Assembly: GCF_027486195.1 (NCBI RefSeq)
Contig: NZ_JAIXPP010000124.1
Span: 1-64,000, forward strand
Source: Novosphingobium sp.
GTDB taxonomy: Bacteria; Pseudomonadota; Alphaproteobacteria; Sphingomonadales; Sphingomonadaceae
Direction: 5' to 3'
Length of the DNA: 64,000 nucleotides
Below are positions 34,830 through 44,106 of the stretch, one piece after another. The position numbers were made by a program, and so were the translations under genes. The stretch's first letter is position 1; each line of letters starts with the position of its first letter. The notes beneath the pieces are model-generated. The model did no database searches. It was not told the origin of the DNA and saw nothing but the letters and a program-made list of their open reading frames with translations.

Positions 34830-35516
34830 GTGGATACAGCAACCGTGATGCTCGCTGTAGGCATGTCCGCATTTGTCGGGACACACCTCCTTATGTCTCA
34901 TCCCTTGCGCGCCGGAATGGTTCGCCAGTTTGGACAGGGCGGATTTCTGGGGATCTATTCCCTCATTTCACTGGTCGCGTTCAGCGGCGCAGTCATTGCT
35001 TTCGGCAAAGCATCATCCTCTCCGCAATTGTGGGAAGGACAAGCCGTGGTGCCATGGGTCCTTGCCTCGGTGCTCACCCTGGTGGCCACAGCTCTGTTCC
35101 TTGCCTCGCTTGCCGGCAATCCGGCTCTGGCCGGAACCGATGTGGCGGGCCTCTCGACCAGACTGCCGCATGGCGCCTTCAAGGTCACCCGCCATCCGAT
35201 GATGTCGGCCTTCACGCTCTGGGGAGTGGCCCATATTCTGGTGGCCCCCAATGCGCGCACCCTGATCCTTGCCGGGGGCATGATCGCTCTCGCGGTGATC
35301 GGTTCGCGAGGGCAGGATGCCAAGAAAGTGGCACTACACGGGCAGGATTGGCGCGTGTGGATGAAGCGCACGAATTTCCTGCCAAACCCGGCGGCCCTTG
35401 GCCATCTCGGGCTCTATTGGCTGGGCGCAGTTCCGGTCTGGCTGCTGCTCACGTGGCTGCACCTCAAGATGGCGCTGATCCCCGCTGGCATCTGGGTTTG
35501 GTTCGAAGCGTACTGA
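34830..35516 (+). CDS. NnrU-family membrane protein
   Basis: Inner-membrane protein of 228 residues with about six hydrophobic segments. The family mark KVTRHPMMSAFTLWGVAHIL is present, as is the N-terminal SAFVGTHLLMSHPLR. The fold is related to NnrU and isoprenylcysteine methyltransferase-like proteins; NnrU is linked to denitrification in other bacteria, but no such genes are here. Translation begins at a GTG at 34830 preceded by GGAAGGA. Confidence 0.85.
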   Translation: MDTATVMLAVGMSAFVGTHLLMSHPLRAGMVRQFGQGGFLGIYSLISLVAFSGAVIAFGKASSSPQLWEGQAVVPWVLASVLTLVATALFLASLAGNPALAGTDVAGLSTRLPHGAFKVTRHPMMSAFTLWGVAHILVAPNARTLILAGGMIALAVIGSRGQDAKKVALHGQDWRVWMKRTNFLPNPAALGHLGLYWLGAVPVWLLLTWLHLKMALIPAGIWVWFEAY

Positions 35517-35527
35517 AAAAGTAGAGC

Positions 35528-35551
35528 GCGCGCGCCGATCAGGCGCGCGCT
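35528..35551. terminator. Bidirectional hairpin between nnrU and dxs
   Basis: A 9-bp G+C stem (35528-35536 with 35542-35550, loop GATCA) separates two convergent genes. Rightward it is followed by TTCTT; leftward, after five bases, by TTTTT. It overlaps the stop codon of dxs. An intrinsic terminator for both directions is likely. Confidence 0.55.
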
Positions 35552-37458
35552 TCTTGCACCCCGGCGCTGTTGTGGCGCAGCGCCTTGAGCACCGTATCGA
35601 CGATCTGCGGGGCGTTCAGCCCGGCCGTGTCATACTGCTTCTCGGGCGAATCCTGATCCTGGAACACGTCGGGCAGACGCATGGTGCGAATGCGCAGACC
35701 GGCATCGGTCAGCCCTTCGTCGCTCGCCATGGTCAGCACGTGAGCGCCGAGGCCGCCGATCGAGCCTTCTTCCACCGTCACGATGACCTCATGCGAGGCC
35801 ATCAGCCGGCGGATCAGCGCCTCGTCGAGCGGCTTCGCAAAGCGCATATCAGCCACCGTGGTCGGCAGGCCCTTGGCATCGAGCAAGTCCGCAGCCTTGA
35901 GCGCTTCGGCCAGACGTGTGCCGAGCGACAGGATCGCGACCTTGCTGCCCTCGCGCACCACACGGCCCTTGCCGATCTCGAGCCGCTCGGGAACCTCGGG
36001 CAGCGCAATGCCCACGCCGTTGCCGCGCGGATAGCGGAACGCGATCGGCCCGCTGTCATGCAGGGCGGCGGTGTGGACCATATGAACCAGCTCGACCTCG
36101 TCGGCCGCCGCCATCACCACCATGTTGGGCAGCGTGGCGAGATAGGTCACGTCGAACGAACCGGCATGGGTTGCGCCATCGGCGCCCACGAGGCCCGCGC
36201 GGTCGATTGCGAAGCGCACCGGCAGATTCTGGATCGCCACATCATGCACGACCTGATCGTAGGCGCGCTGCAGGAAGGTCGAATAGATCGCGCAGAACGG
36301 GCGCATGCCCTGTGCCGCGAGGCCAGCGGCAAAGGTCACCGCGTGCTGCTCGGCAATGCCGACATCGAACAGACGGTCGGGGTAGGTCTTGGCGAACTTG
36401 TCGAGCCCGGTGCCCGAAGGCATCGCCGCAGTGATCGCACAGACAGTGCTGTCGCGCGCGGCCTCGGCCAGCAGGGCCTGGGCGAAGACGTTGGTATAGC
36501 TCGGCGGGCCGGCAGCGCTCTTGGCCTGCTCGCCGGTGATCACATCGAACTTCTGCACGCCGTGATACTTGTCGGCCGCGTTCTCGGCCGGGGCATAGCC
36601 CTTGCCCTTCTGCGTGACGACATGGACGAGGCACGGGCCCTCCGCCGCATCGCGCACGTTTTCGAGCACGGGGATCAGCTGATCGAGATTGTGCCCGTCA
36701 ATCGGGCCGACGTAATAGAAGCCCAGCTCCTCGAACAAGGTGCCGCCCATCGCCATGCCGCGCGCGAACTCGTCGGTCTTGCGCGCCGCCTTGTGCAGCG
36801 GTTCGGGCAGGCGGCGCGAGATCGCCTTGAACATTTCGCGCAGTTCAAGGAATGGCCGCGAGGACACGAGTCGCGCCAGATAGGCTGAAAGCCCGCCAAC
36901 CGGCGGCGCAATCGACATGTCGTTGTCGTTGAGGATGACGACGAGGCGGTTGCCCGCTGCGGCCGCGTTGTTCATCGCCTCATAGGCCATGCCCGCGCTC
37001 ATCGCGCCGTCGCCGATCACCGCAATCGCCTTGCCCGGCTGGTTCGCCAGCTTGTTGGCCACGGCAAAGCCCAGAGCTGCTGAAATCGACGTGGACGAAT
37101 GCGCCGTGCCGAACGGATCGTATTCGCTCTCGCTGCGCTTGGTGAAGCCCGAAAGCCCGCCACCCTGGCGCAAGGTGCGCATGCGGCTGCGACGACCGGT
37201 CAGGATCTTGTGCGGATAGGCCTGGTGGCCGACGTCCCAGATCAGTCGATCACGAGGTGTCTCGAACACATAGTGGATCGCGGTGGTCAGTTCGACCACC
37301 CCGAGGCCAGAGCCGAGATGCCCCCCGGTCTGGCCGACCGTGGCGATCATCTCATCGCGCAATTCATCGGCGAGTTGGCGCAATTGCGAAGGTTGAAGCT
37401 TGCGAAGGTCGTCGGGCGTATCGACCGTATCGAGCAGCGGCGTAACCGGATTAGACAT
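35539..37458 (-). CDS. dxs: 1-deoxy-D-xylulose-5-phosphate synthase
   Basis: First enzyme of the MEP isoprenoid pathway: pyruvate + glyceraldehyde-3-phosphate to DXP, thiamine-diphosphate-dependent. It has 639 residues, the standard length. Motifs: DVGHQAYPHKILTGRR, the TPP-binding GDGAMSAGMAYEAMNNA, and in the second domain DVGIAEQHAVTFAAGLA and DRAGLVGADGATHAGSFD. It supplies precursors for carotenoids, quinones and hopanoids. The Fur-family gene lies 68 bases upstream on the same strand. Confidence 0.97.
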   Translation of the reverse strand: MSNPVTPLLDTVDTPDDLRKLQPSQLRQLADELRDEMIATVGQTGGHLGSGLGVVELTTAIHYVFETPRDRLIWDVGHQAYPHKILTGRRSRMRTLRQGGGLSGFTKRSESEYDPFGTAHSSTSISAALGFAVANKLANQPGKAIAVIGDGAMSAGMAYEAMNNAAAAGNRLVVILNDNDMSIAPPVGGLSAYLARLVSSRPFLELREMFKAISRRLPEPLHKAARKTDEFARGMAMGGTLFEELGFYYVGPIDGHNLDQLIPVLENVRDAAEGPCLVHVVTQKGKGYAPAENAADKYHGVQKFDVITGEQAKSAAGPPSYTNVFAQALLAEAARDSTVCAITAAMPSGTGLDKFAKTYPDRLFDVGIAEQHAVTFAAGLAAQGMRPFCAIYSTFLQRAYDQVVHDVAIQNLPVRFAIDRAGLVGADGATHAGSFDVTYLATLPNMVVMAAADEVELVHMVHTAALHDSGPIAFRYPRGNGVGIALPEVPERLEIGKGRVVREGSKVAILSLGTRLAEALKAADLLDAKGLPTTVADMRFAKPLDEALIRRLMASHEVIVTVEEGSIGGLGAHVLTMASDEGLTDAGLRIRTMRLPDVFQDQDSPEKQYDTAGLNAPQIVDTVLKALRHNSAGVQEARA

Positions 37459-37526
37459 TAAAGCGTCTTACACCCTTGCATCGGCTCTGTCGAACCCGTC
37501 TTGCAGGTAAACTGACCAATTGCCGA

Positions 37527-38006
37527 TCAGCCCTCACCCGCACCCACACCGCATGCCCCGCAGCGGCCGCGGATCTCGACGACCGGGCGTACGGCAGCAA
37601 ACCCGGCGCGGTGTGCTGCATCACGCAATGCGCCTGTCAGCCTGTCATCGTCGATGTGCGTTGCTTCGCCGCAGGCATCACAGATCAGGAAGATGCAATC
37701 GTGGTGGCAGCCGGGGTGGCTGTTCGCGACATAGGCATTCGCGCTTTCCACGCGCCGCGCAAGATTGGTGCGAACGAACAGGTCGAGAATGCGATAAACG
37801 CTGTTCGCCGCGACCCGCTTGCCGCGCCGCGTGCCGACGCTTTCCGCAATGTCGTAAGCCGATGCCGGCTTTTCGTGGGCCGCAAGCGCCTCGAACACGT
37901 CGTTGCGCATATCCGTCCACTGCTCGCCAGCCGCCTGCAGCGCTCCGCGCGCTGCATCGACCAGCTTGTCACCGGCAAAATCGTGATGGTTGTGTTGGCC
38001 CGCCAT
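37527..38006 (-). CDS. Fur-family transcriptional regulator, Zur-like
   Basis: Metal-responsive repressor of 159 residues. The winged helix covers about residues 25-80 (DVFEALAAHEKPASAYDIAE, ANSVYRILDLF). The metal-binding part has SHPGCHHDCIFLICDACGEA. A second CxxC near the C-terminus (GRCGACG) completes a structural zinc site. The His-rich N-terminus (HNHHD) and this cysteine pattern favour Zur over Fur. Targets are not visible nearby, and the metal cannot be fixed from sequence. Confidence 0.82.
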   Translation of the reverse strand: MAGQHNHHDFAGDKLVDAARGALQAAGEQWTDMRNDVFEALAAHEKPASAYDIAESVGTRRGKRVAANSVYRILDLFVRTNLARRVESANAYVANSHPGCHHDCIFLICDACGEATHIDDDRLTGALRDAAHRAGFAAVRPVVEIRGRCGACGVGAGEG

Positions 38007-38059
38007 GACAGGGAGATAAACCGCCTTGCGCCTAAGCGCAAATCCGGGGGGATACCCGT

Positions 38060-38749
38060 TCAGCCGCGCGTGAAATCAGGCTTCCACAGACCGGGGAAAG
38101 CACGCTTGAGTGCGGCAACCTTGGGCACATCCCACATGCGGATATAGCCGTGATCCGGGTTCTTCAGCGCGAAGTCCTGATGATAGTCCTCAGCGGCGAA
38201 AAAGCCGCGATTGGGCTCGATCGCCGTCACGATCGGCCGCTTCCACAGACCAGCCTTTCTGATCTGCGCGAGGTAGGCCGTGGTGACCCGCGCCTGTTCG
38301 GGATTCTGCGGCACAACCGCGTTGCGATACTGGGTGCCGGTATCGGGGTACTGGCGGTTGAGCTGGGTGGGATCGCTCGCCACCGAGAAAAACACCTGCA
38401 GCAGCTGATCATAGCGCACCACCGCCGGATCATAAGTGATCCGCACGGCTTCGGCATGCCCGGTCGTGCCGGAGCTGACGATCTCGTAGTGCGCGTCGGT
38501 GCGCTTGCCGCCCTCGAAGCCGGACACCACACTGCTTACGCCCTTCACATGGCTGAACACCGCTTCCATGCCCCAGAAGCAGCCGCCGGCGAACACGGCG
38601 GTCTTGAGGCCCTTGGCCTCCTTCGCCTGAACCAACGATGCCGGAGCGGAGACCCCCGACTCTGCCTGCGCGGGCTGGAGACAGGCAGCCGCCAGCGAAG
38701 CGGCAAGCGCGCCGCCTAGGATGCGGAGCGGCAATCGCATGCGGCTCAT
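38060..38749 (-). CDS. msrA: Peptide-methionine (S)-S-oxide reductase, exported
   Basis: Repairs methionine-S-sulfoxide. It has 229 residues. An N-terminal export signal with a lipobox-like LAAAC at 19-23 precedes the catalytic GGCFWGMEAVF (Cys57). YDQLLQVFFSVASDPTQLN and YRNAVVPQNPEQ are typical of MsrA. Envelope location suggests repair of periplasmic proteins under oxidant stress. The ATG at 38749 overlaps the stop of a 45-codon frame (ATGA), so the two form an operon. Confidence 0.92.
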   Translation of the reverse strand: MSRMRLPLRILGGALAASLAAACLQPAQAESGVSAPASLVQAKEAKGLKTAVFAGGCFWGMEAVFSHVKGVSSVVSGFEGGKRTDAHYEIVSSGTTGHAEAVRITYDPAVVRYDQLLQVFFSVASDPTQLNRQYPDTGTQYRNAVVPQNPEQARVTTAYLAQIRKAGLWKRPIVTAIEPNRGFFAAEDYHQDFALKNPDHGYIRMWDVPKVAALKRAFPGLWKPDFTRG

Positions 38750-38883
38750 CGCGGCACCTGCACTGTAGCGGCGGGCGTCGCGGCCTGCGCCTGCGGCACG
38801 CCGAAAGTGAACACCATCGCGACCGAGCCAAGCGCGAAGCCCAGTACCAGAGAGCGAACGAGATCCTTGCCGAAAAGCGTCAT
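38746..38883 (-). CDS. 45-residue membrane or secreted small protein upstream of msrA
   Basis: A short reading frame not reported by simple length cut-offs. The product begins MTLFGKDLVRSLVLGFALGS, continues with VAMVFTFGVPQAQAATPAAT and ends VQVPR. It has a basic start, one hydrophobic segment and an Ala-rich AQA-A site that could be cleaved. Its TGA overlaps the msrA ATG by four bases. A purine-rich GGATGAAATGGA precedes its ATG. I recognise no family. Coupling to msrA and the clear signal-like sequence support that it is translated. Confidence 0.6.
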   Translation of the reverse strand: MTLFGKDLVRSLVLGFALGSVAMVFTFGVPQAQAATPAATVQVPR

Positions 38884-39154
38884 TCCATTTCATCCAAACT
38901 GGCATGCGCGGGTGGCCGCACCGCTCTGGCACAGGCTCTGCCGCATTGGTTCCGGCCCGGGTGTGAACCAGGGCGCAGTGGTGCCGCAGTACCATTCGCT
39001 TGTTTCGGCCAAATGGTTACGGGCTCGCCGATTACAAGGTGCGCCGTGCCGCGAATCGGCCTGCACCTTACCGGGCCGCGAGGGTTCGATTGACCTTCGC
39101 TGCGACGCGCGCGAAGAAGGCGTCCCGCAAGCCCCCCCGAGGAGAGGAAAGACC

Positions 39155-39694
39155 ATGCTTCGCCCTATGCTGAGCTGCATTGCCCTTGGGGCTGTCGCGC
39201 TTGCCGCCGCACCGCTTGTCGCCAGGGACAAGCCCGCGCTGCCGAAGGAGCTGCCGCAAGTGTTCGAAGCGGTGGTCAACTGCCGGGCGCTGACGTCCGA
39301 CAGCGAGCGCCTCGCGTGCTATGACAGGAGCGTCGCCGCGCTCGCCGCAGCGCGCGACAAGGAAGACATCGTCGTCGCCGACCGCGCCACGATCCGCGAG
39401 ACCAAGAAGGGTCTGTTCGGCTTCACCCTGCCCAAGCTCAAGCTGTTCGGCGGGGCCGAAAAGGACGGCGACGAGGTCAAGGAAATCGAGAGCACGATCT
39501 CGGCGGTGCGCGATACCGGCGATGGCTTCGCAATCTTCACGCTGGCAGATGGCGCGCGCTGGAAGCAGACCGACGGCGGCAATGCCTTCGCACGGCCCGG
39601 TGTCGGCATCCGTATCAAGCGCGGCGCACTAGGCAGCTACCTCGCCTCGATCGACAAGGGCGCTTATGTGCGCGTGGTGCGCCTTTCGCAGTAG
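39155..39694 (+). CDS. Secreted protein with Cys-x-LACYD motif
   Basis: Exported protein of 179 residues with a signal peptide ending near LVARD. The early part has VNCRALTSDSERLACYDRSV, a two-cysteine motif seen in several periplasmic proteins of unknown role. The second half (TISAVRDTGDGFAIFTLADG, ARWKQTDGGNAFARPG) is beta-rich and ends VRVVRLSQ. The ATG at 39155 follows a strong GGAGAGGAAAG. It faces away from msrA. Function unknown. Confidence 0.78.
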   Translation: MLRPMLSCIALGAVALAAAPLVARDKPALPKELPQVFEAVVNCRALTSDSERLACYDRSVAALAAARDKEDIVVADRATIRETKKGLFGFTLPKLKLFGGAEKDGDEVKEIESTISAVRDTGDGFAIFTLADGARWKQTDGGNAFARPGVGIRIKRGALGSYLASIDKGAYVRVVRLSQ

Positions 39695-39731
39695 TGCTGG
39701 CCCTGCCGGTTAGCCGGGCCAGTCTACGCCC

Positions 39732-40046
39732 TCAGTTCGCCTGATTGATCGACTTGCTGGTCATCGCCTCATAAGTATCGCGCGCGGTCTGGTTGCCCTG
39801 CCGTTCCATCGCTGCCCATTGCGACATGGTGTGGCACGTGAAGGTCTTGTGGACGAGCGAGCCGGTTTCCTCACTGCGGCGGCAACGGATGAAATCGGGG
39901 TCGTTGACCGAACGGCCCTTGTTGAAGGCGCGGATTTCCGATTGCGACATCGCAGTCGGATCCTTCTCGAGCGCCGGAAGCTCTGTGGCGGAAACCGCAG
40001 TGGTCGCCGCAGCAGCGGCAAGAGCGAACAGAAATGACGCAGGCAT
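39732..40046 (-). CDS. Small secreted protein, unknown
   Basis: Protein of 104 residues with a signal peptide (MPASFLFALAAAAATTAVSA). The mature part includes MSQSEIRAFNKGRSVNDPDF and two cysteines (IRCRRSEETGSL and TFTCHTMSQWAAM), possibly one disulfide. AGAGGACC lies upstream of the ATG. It is convergent with the preceding secreted-protein gene. No family is recognised. Confidence 0.7.
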   Translation of the reverse strand: MPASFLFALAAAAATTAVSATELPALEKDPTAMSQSEIRAFNKGRSVNDPDFIRCRRSEETGSLVHKTFTCHTMSQWAAMERQGNQTARDTYEAMTSKSINQAN

Positions 40047-40122
40047 GCGTGACGGTCCTCTGAATTCGGGGAATGCGCAATTGTACCGTCACGGCACGGC
40101 GCGGGCAAGGCAGCGCGCGGGG

Positions 40123-41298
40123 TTAACCTAGCGCCGCATCATTCGCCGCGAAGTATGCGGTTATTGCGGCACACTCCCGTTCGGAGAGATGCGGGTTCCA
40201 TGCATCGATGATCAGCACAGCGCGCCGTGCATCGCTGTCGTTCCATGCTTCATGCTCGATGGTATCGTCGAAGGCGAAGGCCTGGCCTTCAACCCATTGG
40301 CGCGTTTCACCGCCAACCCGGAAACCACAGCCCGGCGGCACATCGAGCGCGAGGTGGACGATCGCACGCGTGTTGGTCACGCCGGTGTGTGCGGGGATAC
40401 GGCTGCGCGGGCGCAGCATCGAGAAAAAGGCATTCGGAGCGCGCCCGGGGATCCGCGCCAGCGGCAGGCTTTCCAGCACCCTGGCCGTGTGGGGGCAACG
40501 CTCGATCGCGGCCGCATTCGGAACCCCATATTCCCACAGGAAGCAGGCAGACCAATCGAGCGAGCCATCAAGGGCAGTCCACTTGTTCTCGGGGCTGCCC
40601 GGCTCCATGCGAACATAGGGCCGGATGGCTTCGCCCGGCTCCGCAAGCAAGGCGTCGAGTTCGGCACGGATCGCGCCGGCCTCGGCTTCCAGCACCGCGA
40701 ACCACGGAAAGTGTCGCCGGTCGAAGAACTCGTCGGCAGGCAGGAACGGGTAGTGCAGCCCGGCACATTCATTGACATAGATGCGCCGCTGGCCGAGCGC
40801 AGCTGCCGCAAAGGCGTCGATCCGCCGACGTTCGGTTTCATCGCGTGCTTCGGCATCGAGGGACAGCGCCGCATGCGTGGCTTCCGCGATGCGTGCGCGC
40901 AGATTGGCGCAAAAAGCCTCGCCCGCTGCCAGTTCGGCGCGCACCGGTTCGGGCAGGCCCGGGAAATGCTGGGCCAGCTGCTGCACGCCGTCCCACGCGA
41001 TCAGCGCCTTGGTCTCTTCACCTTCGCGCTGGAGAAGCTGCGCCATGCGGAGCTGCGCAGTGAAATCGAGCCGATCAAGGTCGAGCGCGCGTTCCAGCGC
41101 GAGCCGCTCGCCGGCAAGATCGCTGCCCATGCGGCAGGCCAGCGCCAGATTGATCCACAACGAAAGCGCCCCGGGATCAGCCTCGGCGGCTTCGCGCGCC
41201 GCAAGGATCGCGCCCGGTGCATCACCGGCGCGCAGCGCGGACATGGCGCGGGCGTTGGCGGCCTGGGCTCTGGCCCGATCGATAGGTTGCGATGTCAT
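40123..41298 (-). CDS. Aspartyl/asparaginyl beta-hydroxylase domain protein with N-terminal TPR-like helices
   Basis: Fe(II)/2-oxoglutarate-dependent hydroxylase of 391 residues. The first 100 residues are helical repeats of TPR type (ARAMSALRAGDAPGAILAAR). The catalytic part shows RIPAHTGVTNTRAIVHLALD with His304, GCGFRVGGETRQWVEGQ, and FDDTIEHEAWN with His349, matching the iron and oxoglutarate sites of AspH-like enzymes. There is no signal peptide. It lies next to sulfotransferases and a TonB-dependent receptor. The substrate may be a peptide or protein; unknown. Confidence 0.87.
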   Translation of the reverse strand: MTSQPIDRARAQAANARAMSALRAGDAPGAILAAREAAEADPGALSLWINLALACRMGSDLAGERLALERALDLDRLDFTAQLRMAQLLQREGEETKALIAWDGVQQLAQHFPGLPEPVRAELAAGEAFCANLRARIAEATHAALSLDAEARDETERRRIDAFAAAALGQRRIYVNECAGLHYPFLPADEFFDRRHFPWFAVLEAEAGAIRAELDALLAEPGEAIRPYVRMEPGSPENKWTALDGSLDWSACFLWEYGVPNAAAIERCPHTARVLESLPLARIPGRAPNAFFSMLRPRSRIPAHTGVTNTRAIVHLALDVPPGCGFRVGGETRQWVEGQAFAFDDTIEHEAWNDSDARRAVLIIDAWNPHLSERECAAITAYFAANDAALG

Positions 41299-41377
41299 CG
41301 GCGAAAGTGTCTACAGCCCCGCGCCTGTCAGGCAAGCGGCGTTGCAGCGGCGCGATGTGCGCGGTAAGGCTGGGCGC

Positions 41378-42412
41378 ATGGCATCCGCTCCGTTCGATCC
41401 TTTCGATGCCGAATGGCTCGCGCACCGGCTGGTCGAAGGGACCGATGCGGTCCGTTTTGCCCGCGTGCCGCGCGCGGCCCATGCCGCCATGGCGTTTCTG
41501 ACCGACGATGGCTTTGCCGCGCATTTCGGCGCCATGCCGCCGCAGGTCGATGTGCCCGCCACCCAGCTTCTGGCGCGCTTTCCCGGCAAGCCCCGGCTTG
41601 GCCTGCTGTTCCACTCCGCCTTCTGCGGCTCGACTCTCCTTGCGCGCGCCTTGGCCGAACCCGGCGTGGCGATGGGTTTGTCCGAACCGGTGATTCTCAA
41701 TGATGTGGTTGGCATGCGCAGGCGCGGAGCGCCGCCCGCTGCGGTTGCCCGCAGCGCAGATCTCGCCCTGCGTCTGCTCGCACGGCCATTCGCGGCGGGG
41801 GAGAGCGTGGTGGTCAAACCATCGAACCTGCTCAATCCCTTTGCCGAACTGCTGTTGGCGCTGGCGCCGGATGCGCGCGCCCTGTTCCTCCATGCCCCGC
41901 TCGAAACCTTCCTTGTTTCGGTGGTGCGCAAAGGCCTACCTTGCCGCCTCTGGGTTCGCGAGCTCATGGAGGGCTACCTGCAGGCCGGCATCGTCGCCCC
42001 GCTCGGGATCACGCCGGAAGATGTGTTCCGGCAGAGCGACCTGCAGGTTGCCGCCACCGGCTGGCTCGCGCAGCAACGGCTGTTCGCCGCGCTGGCGGCA
42101 AGGATTGGTCCGGCGCGGCTGCGCACCTTGACCTCGGAACAGCTGACCGGCGATCCGGCGCGCGTGATTGCAGCAGCCGCCGCGCACTATGGTCTGCCGT
42201 TGGACGCAGCGGCGATCGCGCGAATCGCGACGGGGCCTGCATTTACCCGGCATTCCAAATCCGGCGTGGCCTTCACGCCCGATCAGCGTCGCGGCGAATA
42301 TGCTGCGGCCCGCGCAGCGCATGCGGACGAAATCGACATGGTGCATGGCTGGGCGGTCGAGGTCGCGCGCGGGGCCGGCATCGCGATGGATGCACCCCTG
42401 CCCTTGCTATAG
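41378..42412 (+). CDS. Sulfotransferase-like P-loop protein
   Basis: Protein of 344 residues with a sulfotransferase-type 5'-phosphosulfate loop, FHSAFCGSTLLARAL near residues 78-92. A following segment (ARALFLHAPLETFLVSVVRK) corresponds to the 3'-phosphate region but lacks the usual Arg-Asp pattern. C-terminal parts are helical. It is less canonical than the TPR-sulfotransferase on the other strand. The ATG at 41378 is 79 bases from the divergent hydroxylase start. Confidence 0.7.
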   Translation: MASAPFDPFDAEWLAHRLVEGTDAVRFARVPRAAHAAMAFLTDDGFAAHFGAMPPQVDVPATQLLARFPGKPRLGLLFHSAFCGSTLLARALAEPGVAMGLSEPVILNDVVGMRRRGAPPAAVARSADLALRLLARPFAAGESVVVKPSNLLNPFAELLLALAPDARALFLHAPLETFLVSVVRKGLPCRLWVRELMEGYLQAGIVAPLGITPEDVFRQSDLQVAATGWLAQQRLFAALAARIGPARLRTLTSEQLTGDPARVIAAAAAHYGLPLDAAAIARIATGPAFTRHSKSGVAFTPDQRRGEYAAARAAHADEIDMVHGWAVEVARGAGIAMDAPLPLL

Positions 42413-42423
42413 GGCCCGCTGCT

Positions 42424-43995
42424 TCACGACGCGTAACCCAGCTTCTCGATCCACGGCTGCAGGATCGGCATGACCGGCGCGAGATACTCGCCATAGGGTT
42501 CCCACTGCCGCGTGCCATCGAACAGGCCGCGCCGGACCTGCCGCGCGCTGGCGGTGGAAACACCGCGCGCGCGGGCGGTGCGATCAAAGCGCCTGAGATC
42601 GTCGGTCCATGCGAGGCCGACAAACTGGCAGATCTCGTGCGTCATGACGTCAAAATCCTGCACCATGCGGTGATAGGGCACCTCGAGAACGGAAACCGGC
42701 AATCGGGCGAGGGCAAGTTCCGTCAGCCGCATCAGGGCATCATAGTGCCGCGCCGCCCCTTCCAGCGTGGTGAAATCCATCGCCGCATTGCTGAGCGCGA
42801 AACTGGTGCGGAAGCAGCTCCACACGACATCGCGCGGATCACGACGCACGAGCAGCACTTTGGCGGCAGGAAACAGACGCGCAATCAAGGGCAGGCGGAT
42901 CGACTTGAGCGGGTCCATGTCGACGAGAGTGGCACCCGCAGGATCGCGACCAAGCGCTTGCCCCACACGCTGCCAGTACGCGGTGCGATAAGGGGCAAGT
43001 GCCGCCTCATCCAGTGCAGCAAACCGGGGTAGGCCGTCGGGCTCAGCAAGGAAAGCCAGGTCCGCCTCGCGCAGCGTCGGCATTTCCTCGATCGCCGCCG
43101 TACCGGGCAGCGAGGCGAGCACGTTTTCGAGCAGCGTGTTGCCGCTGCGCGGGTAGCCGAGCACGAAGATATGTGGATTTACCGGGGGCGGCGCCCCATC
43201 CGGCAAGCCCGAGATATCCATCGCGGCCAGCCCCGCAGCAACACCCTCGATGAATTCGCGGTGGGGCGGCCGCCCGGCGAACGTGGCGGCATGGATTACC
43301 GCGAAGTCCTGCTTGGCGCGGGCATAGGCGGCAAAAGCAGCGGCGGGATCGCGCAGGCGGTTGCAGGCATCGCCCAGCGCATGGAGCAATTCCATGCGCT
43401 CTGGCGAAGGCTCCGGCATCCGCGCCAATGCAGGTTCGACGAGGCGGCGCGCAGCCTGCGCATCGCCTGCTTCGAGTTCGATCGTAGCGAGCGCGGTAAT
43501 CGCCCCTGTATGGGCGGGATCGTCAGCCAGCGCCGCGCGGGCATGGTGGCGGCCCGCCTCGGCCTCACCGTCGCGCGCGGCGATCGCGGCGAGCCCCGCG
43601 TGCGCCGCAGCGCGCTGCCCTGCGTGGGTGGGCGCACGGGCAAGCACCTCGCCGTAGCAGCGCTTGGCCTCGTCCATCACCCCGCCAGCGGCCATCACAA
43701 AGGCGCGTTCCAACCATGCCTCTGCATAGCCCGGCGCGATGGCGAGGGCAGCATCGCAGCGGAGCGCAGCATCACGCAGGCGGCCGGCGGCGCGATGAAG
43801 CCCGGCAAGGCCGACCATGGCTTCCACTTCGCGCGGATTCATCTGCAGCGCGCGTTCGAACAGCGCCAAGGCGCCGGCCGCATCACCCGAGACCGCACGA
43901 TACCAACCGAGCGTGGTGCAATCCGCCGCCGTTCCGCGGCCTGCGCCCAGCGCAGCGGCAGCGGCCCGTGCGGCGGTTTCCAGATCTTCGGACAT
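42424..43995 (-). CDS. TPR-containing sulfotransferase
   Basis: Protein of 523 residues. Tetratricopeptide repeats fill about residues 20-240. The C-terminal half is a sulfotransferase: 5'-phosphosulfate loop FVLGYPRSGNTLLENVLAS (GYPRSGNTLLE at 280-290) and 3'-phosphate site RRDPRDVVWSCFRTSF from 384. It would use PAPS to sulfate a protein, peptide or glycan, with the TPR part binding the target. The ATG at 43995 was preferred because the longer frame runs through the terminator hairpin. It faces the same way as the TonB receptor but lies behind that terminator. Confidence 0.87.
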   Translation of the reverse strand: MSEDLETAARAAAAALGAGRGTAADCTTLGWYRAVSGDAAGALALFERALQMNPREVEAMVGLAGLHRAAGRLRDAALRCDAALAIAPGYAEAWLERAFVMAAGGVMDEAKRCYGEVLARAPTHAGQRAAAHAGLAAIAARDGEAEAGRHHARAALADDPAHTGAITALATIELEAGDAQAARRLVEPALARMPEPSPERMELLHALGDACNRLRDPAAAFAAYARAKQDFAVIHAATFAGRPPHREFIEGVAAGLAAMDISGLPDGAPPPVNPHIFVLGYPRSGNTLLENVLASLPGTAAIEEMPTLREADLAFLAEPDGLPRFAALDEAALAPYRTAYWQRVGQALGRDPAGATLVDMDPLKSIRLPLIARLFPAAKVLLVRRDPRDVVWSCFRTSFALSNAAMDFTTLEGAARHYDALMRLTELALARLPVSVLEVPYHRMVQDFDVMTHEICQFVGLAWTDDLRRFDRTARARGVSTASARQVRRGLFDGTRQWEPYGEYLAPVMPILQPWIEKLGYAS

Positions 43996-44050
43996 CGCCC
44001 AGCCATCAACCGAGCCCGGCGGAAGGTCAACTCCTGCTGGCGGCGGACAC

Positions 44051-44080
44051 AAAAAAGGGGCGGGCATTGCTGCCCGCCCC
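44051..44080 (-). terminator. Intrinsic terminator of the TonB-receptor gene
   Basis: On the minus strand GGGGCGGGCA pairs perfectly with TGCCCGCCCC over 10 bp around a 4-base loop (44057-44080). TTTTTT follows (44051-44056). It lies 27 bases after the receptor's stop and is one of the clearest rho-independent terminators in the window. Confidence 0.88.
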
Positions 44081-44106
44081 CTGTTTGGCATTCTGATCGG
44101 TGAGGA

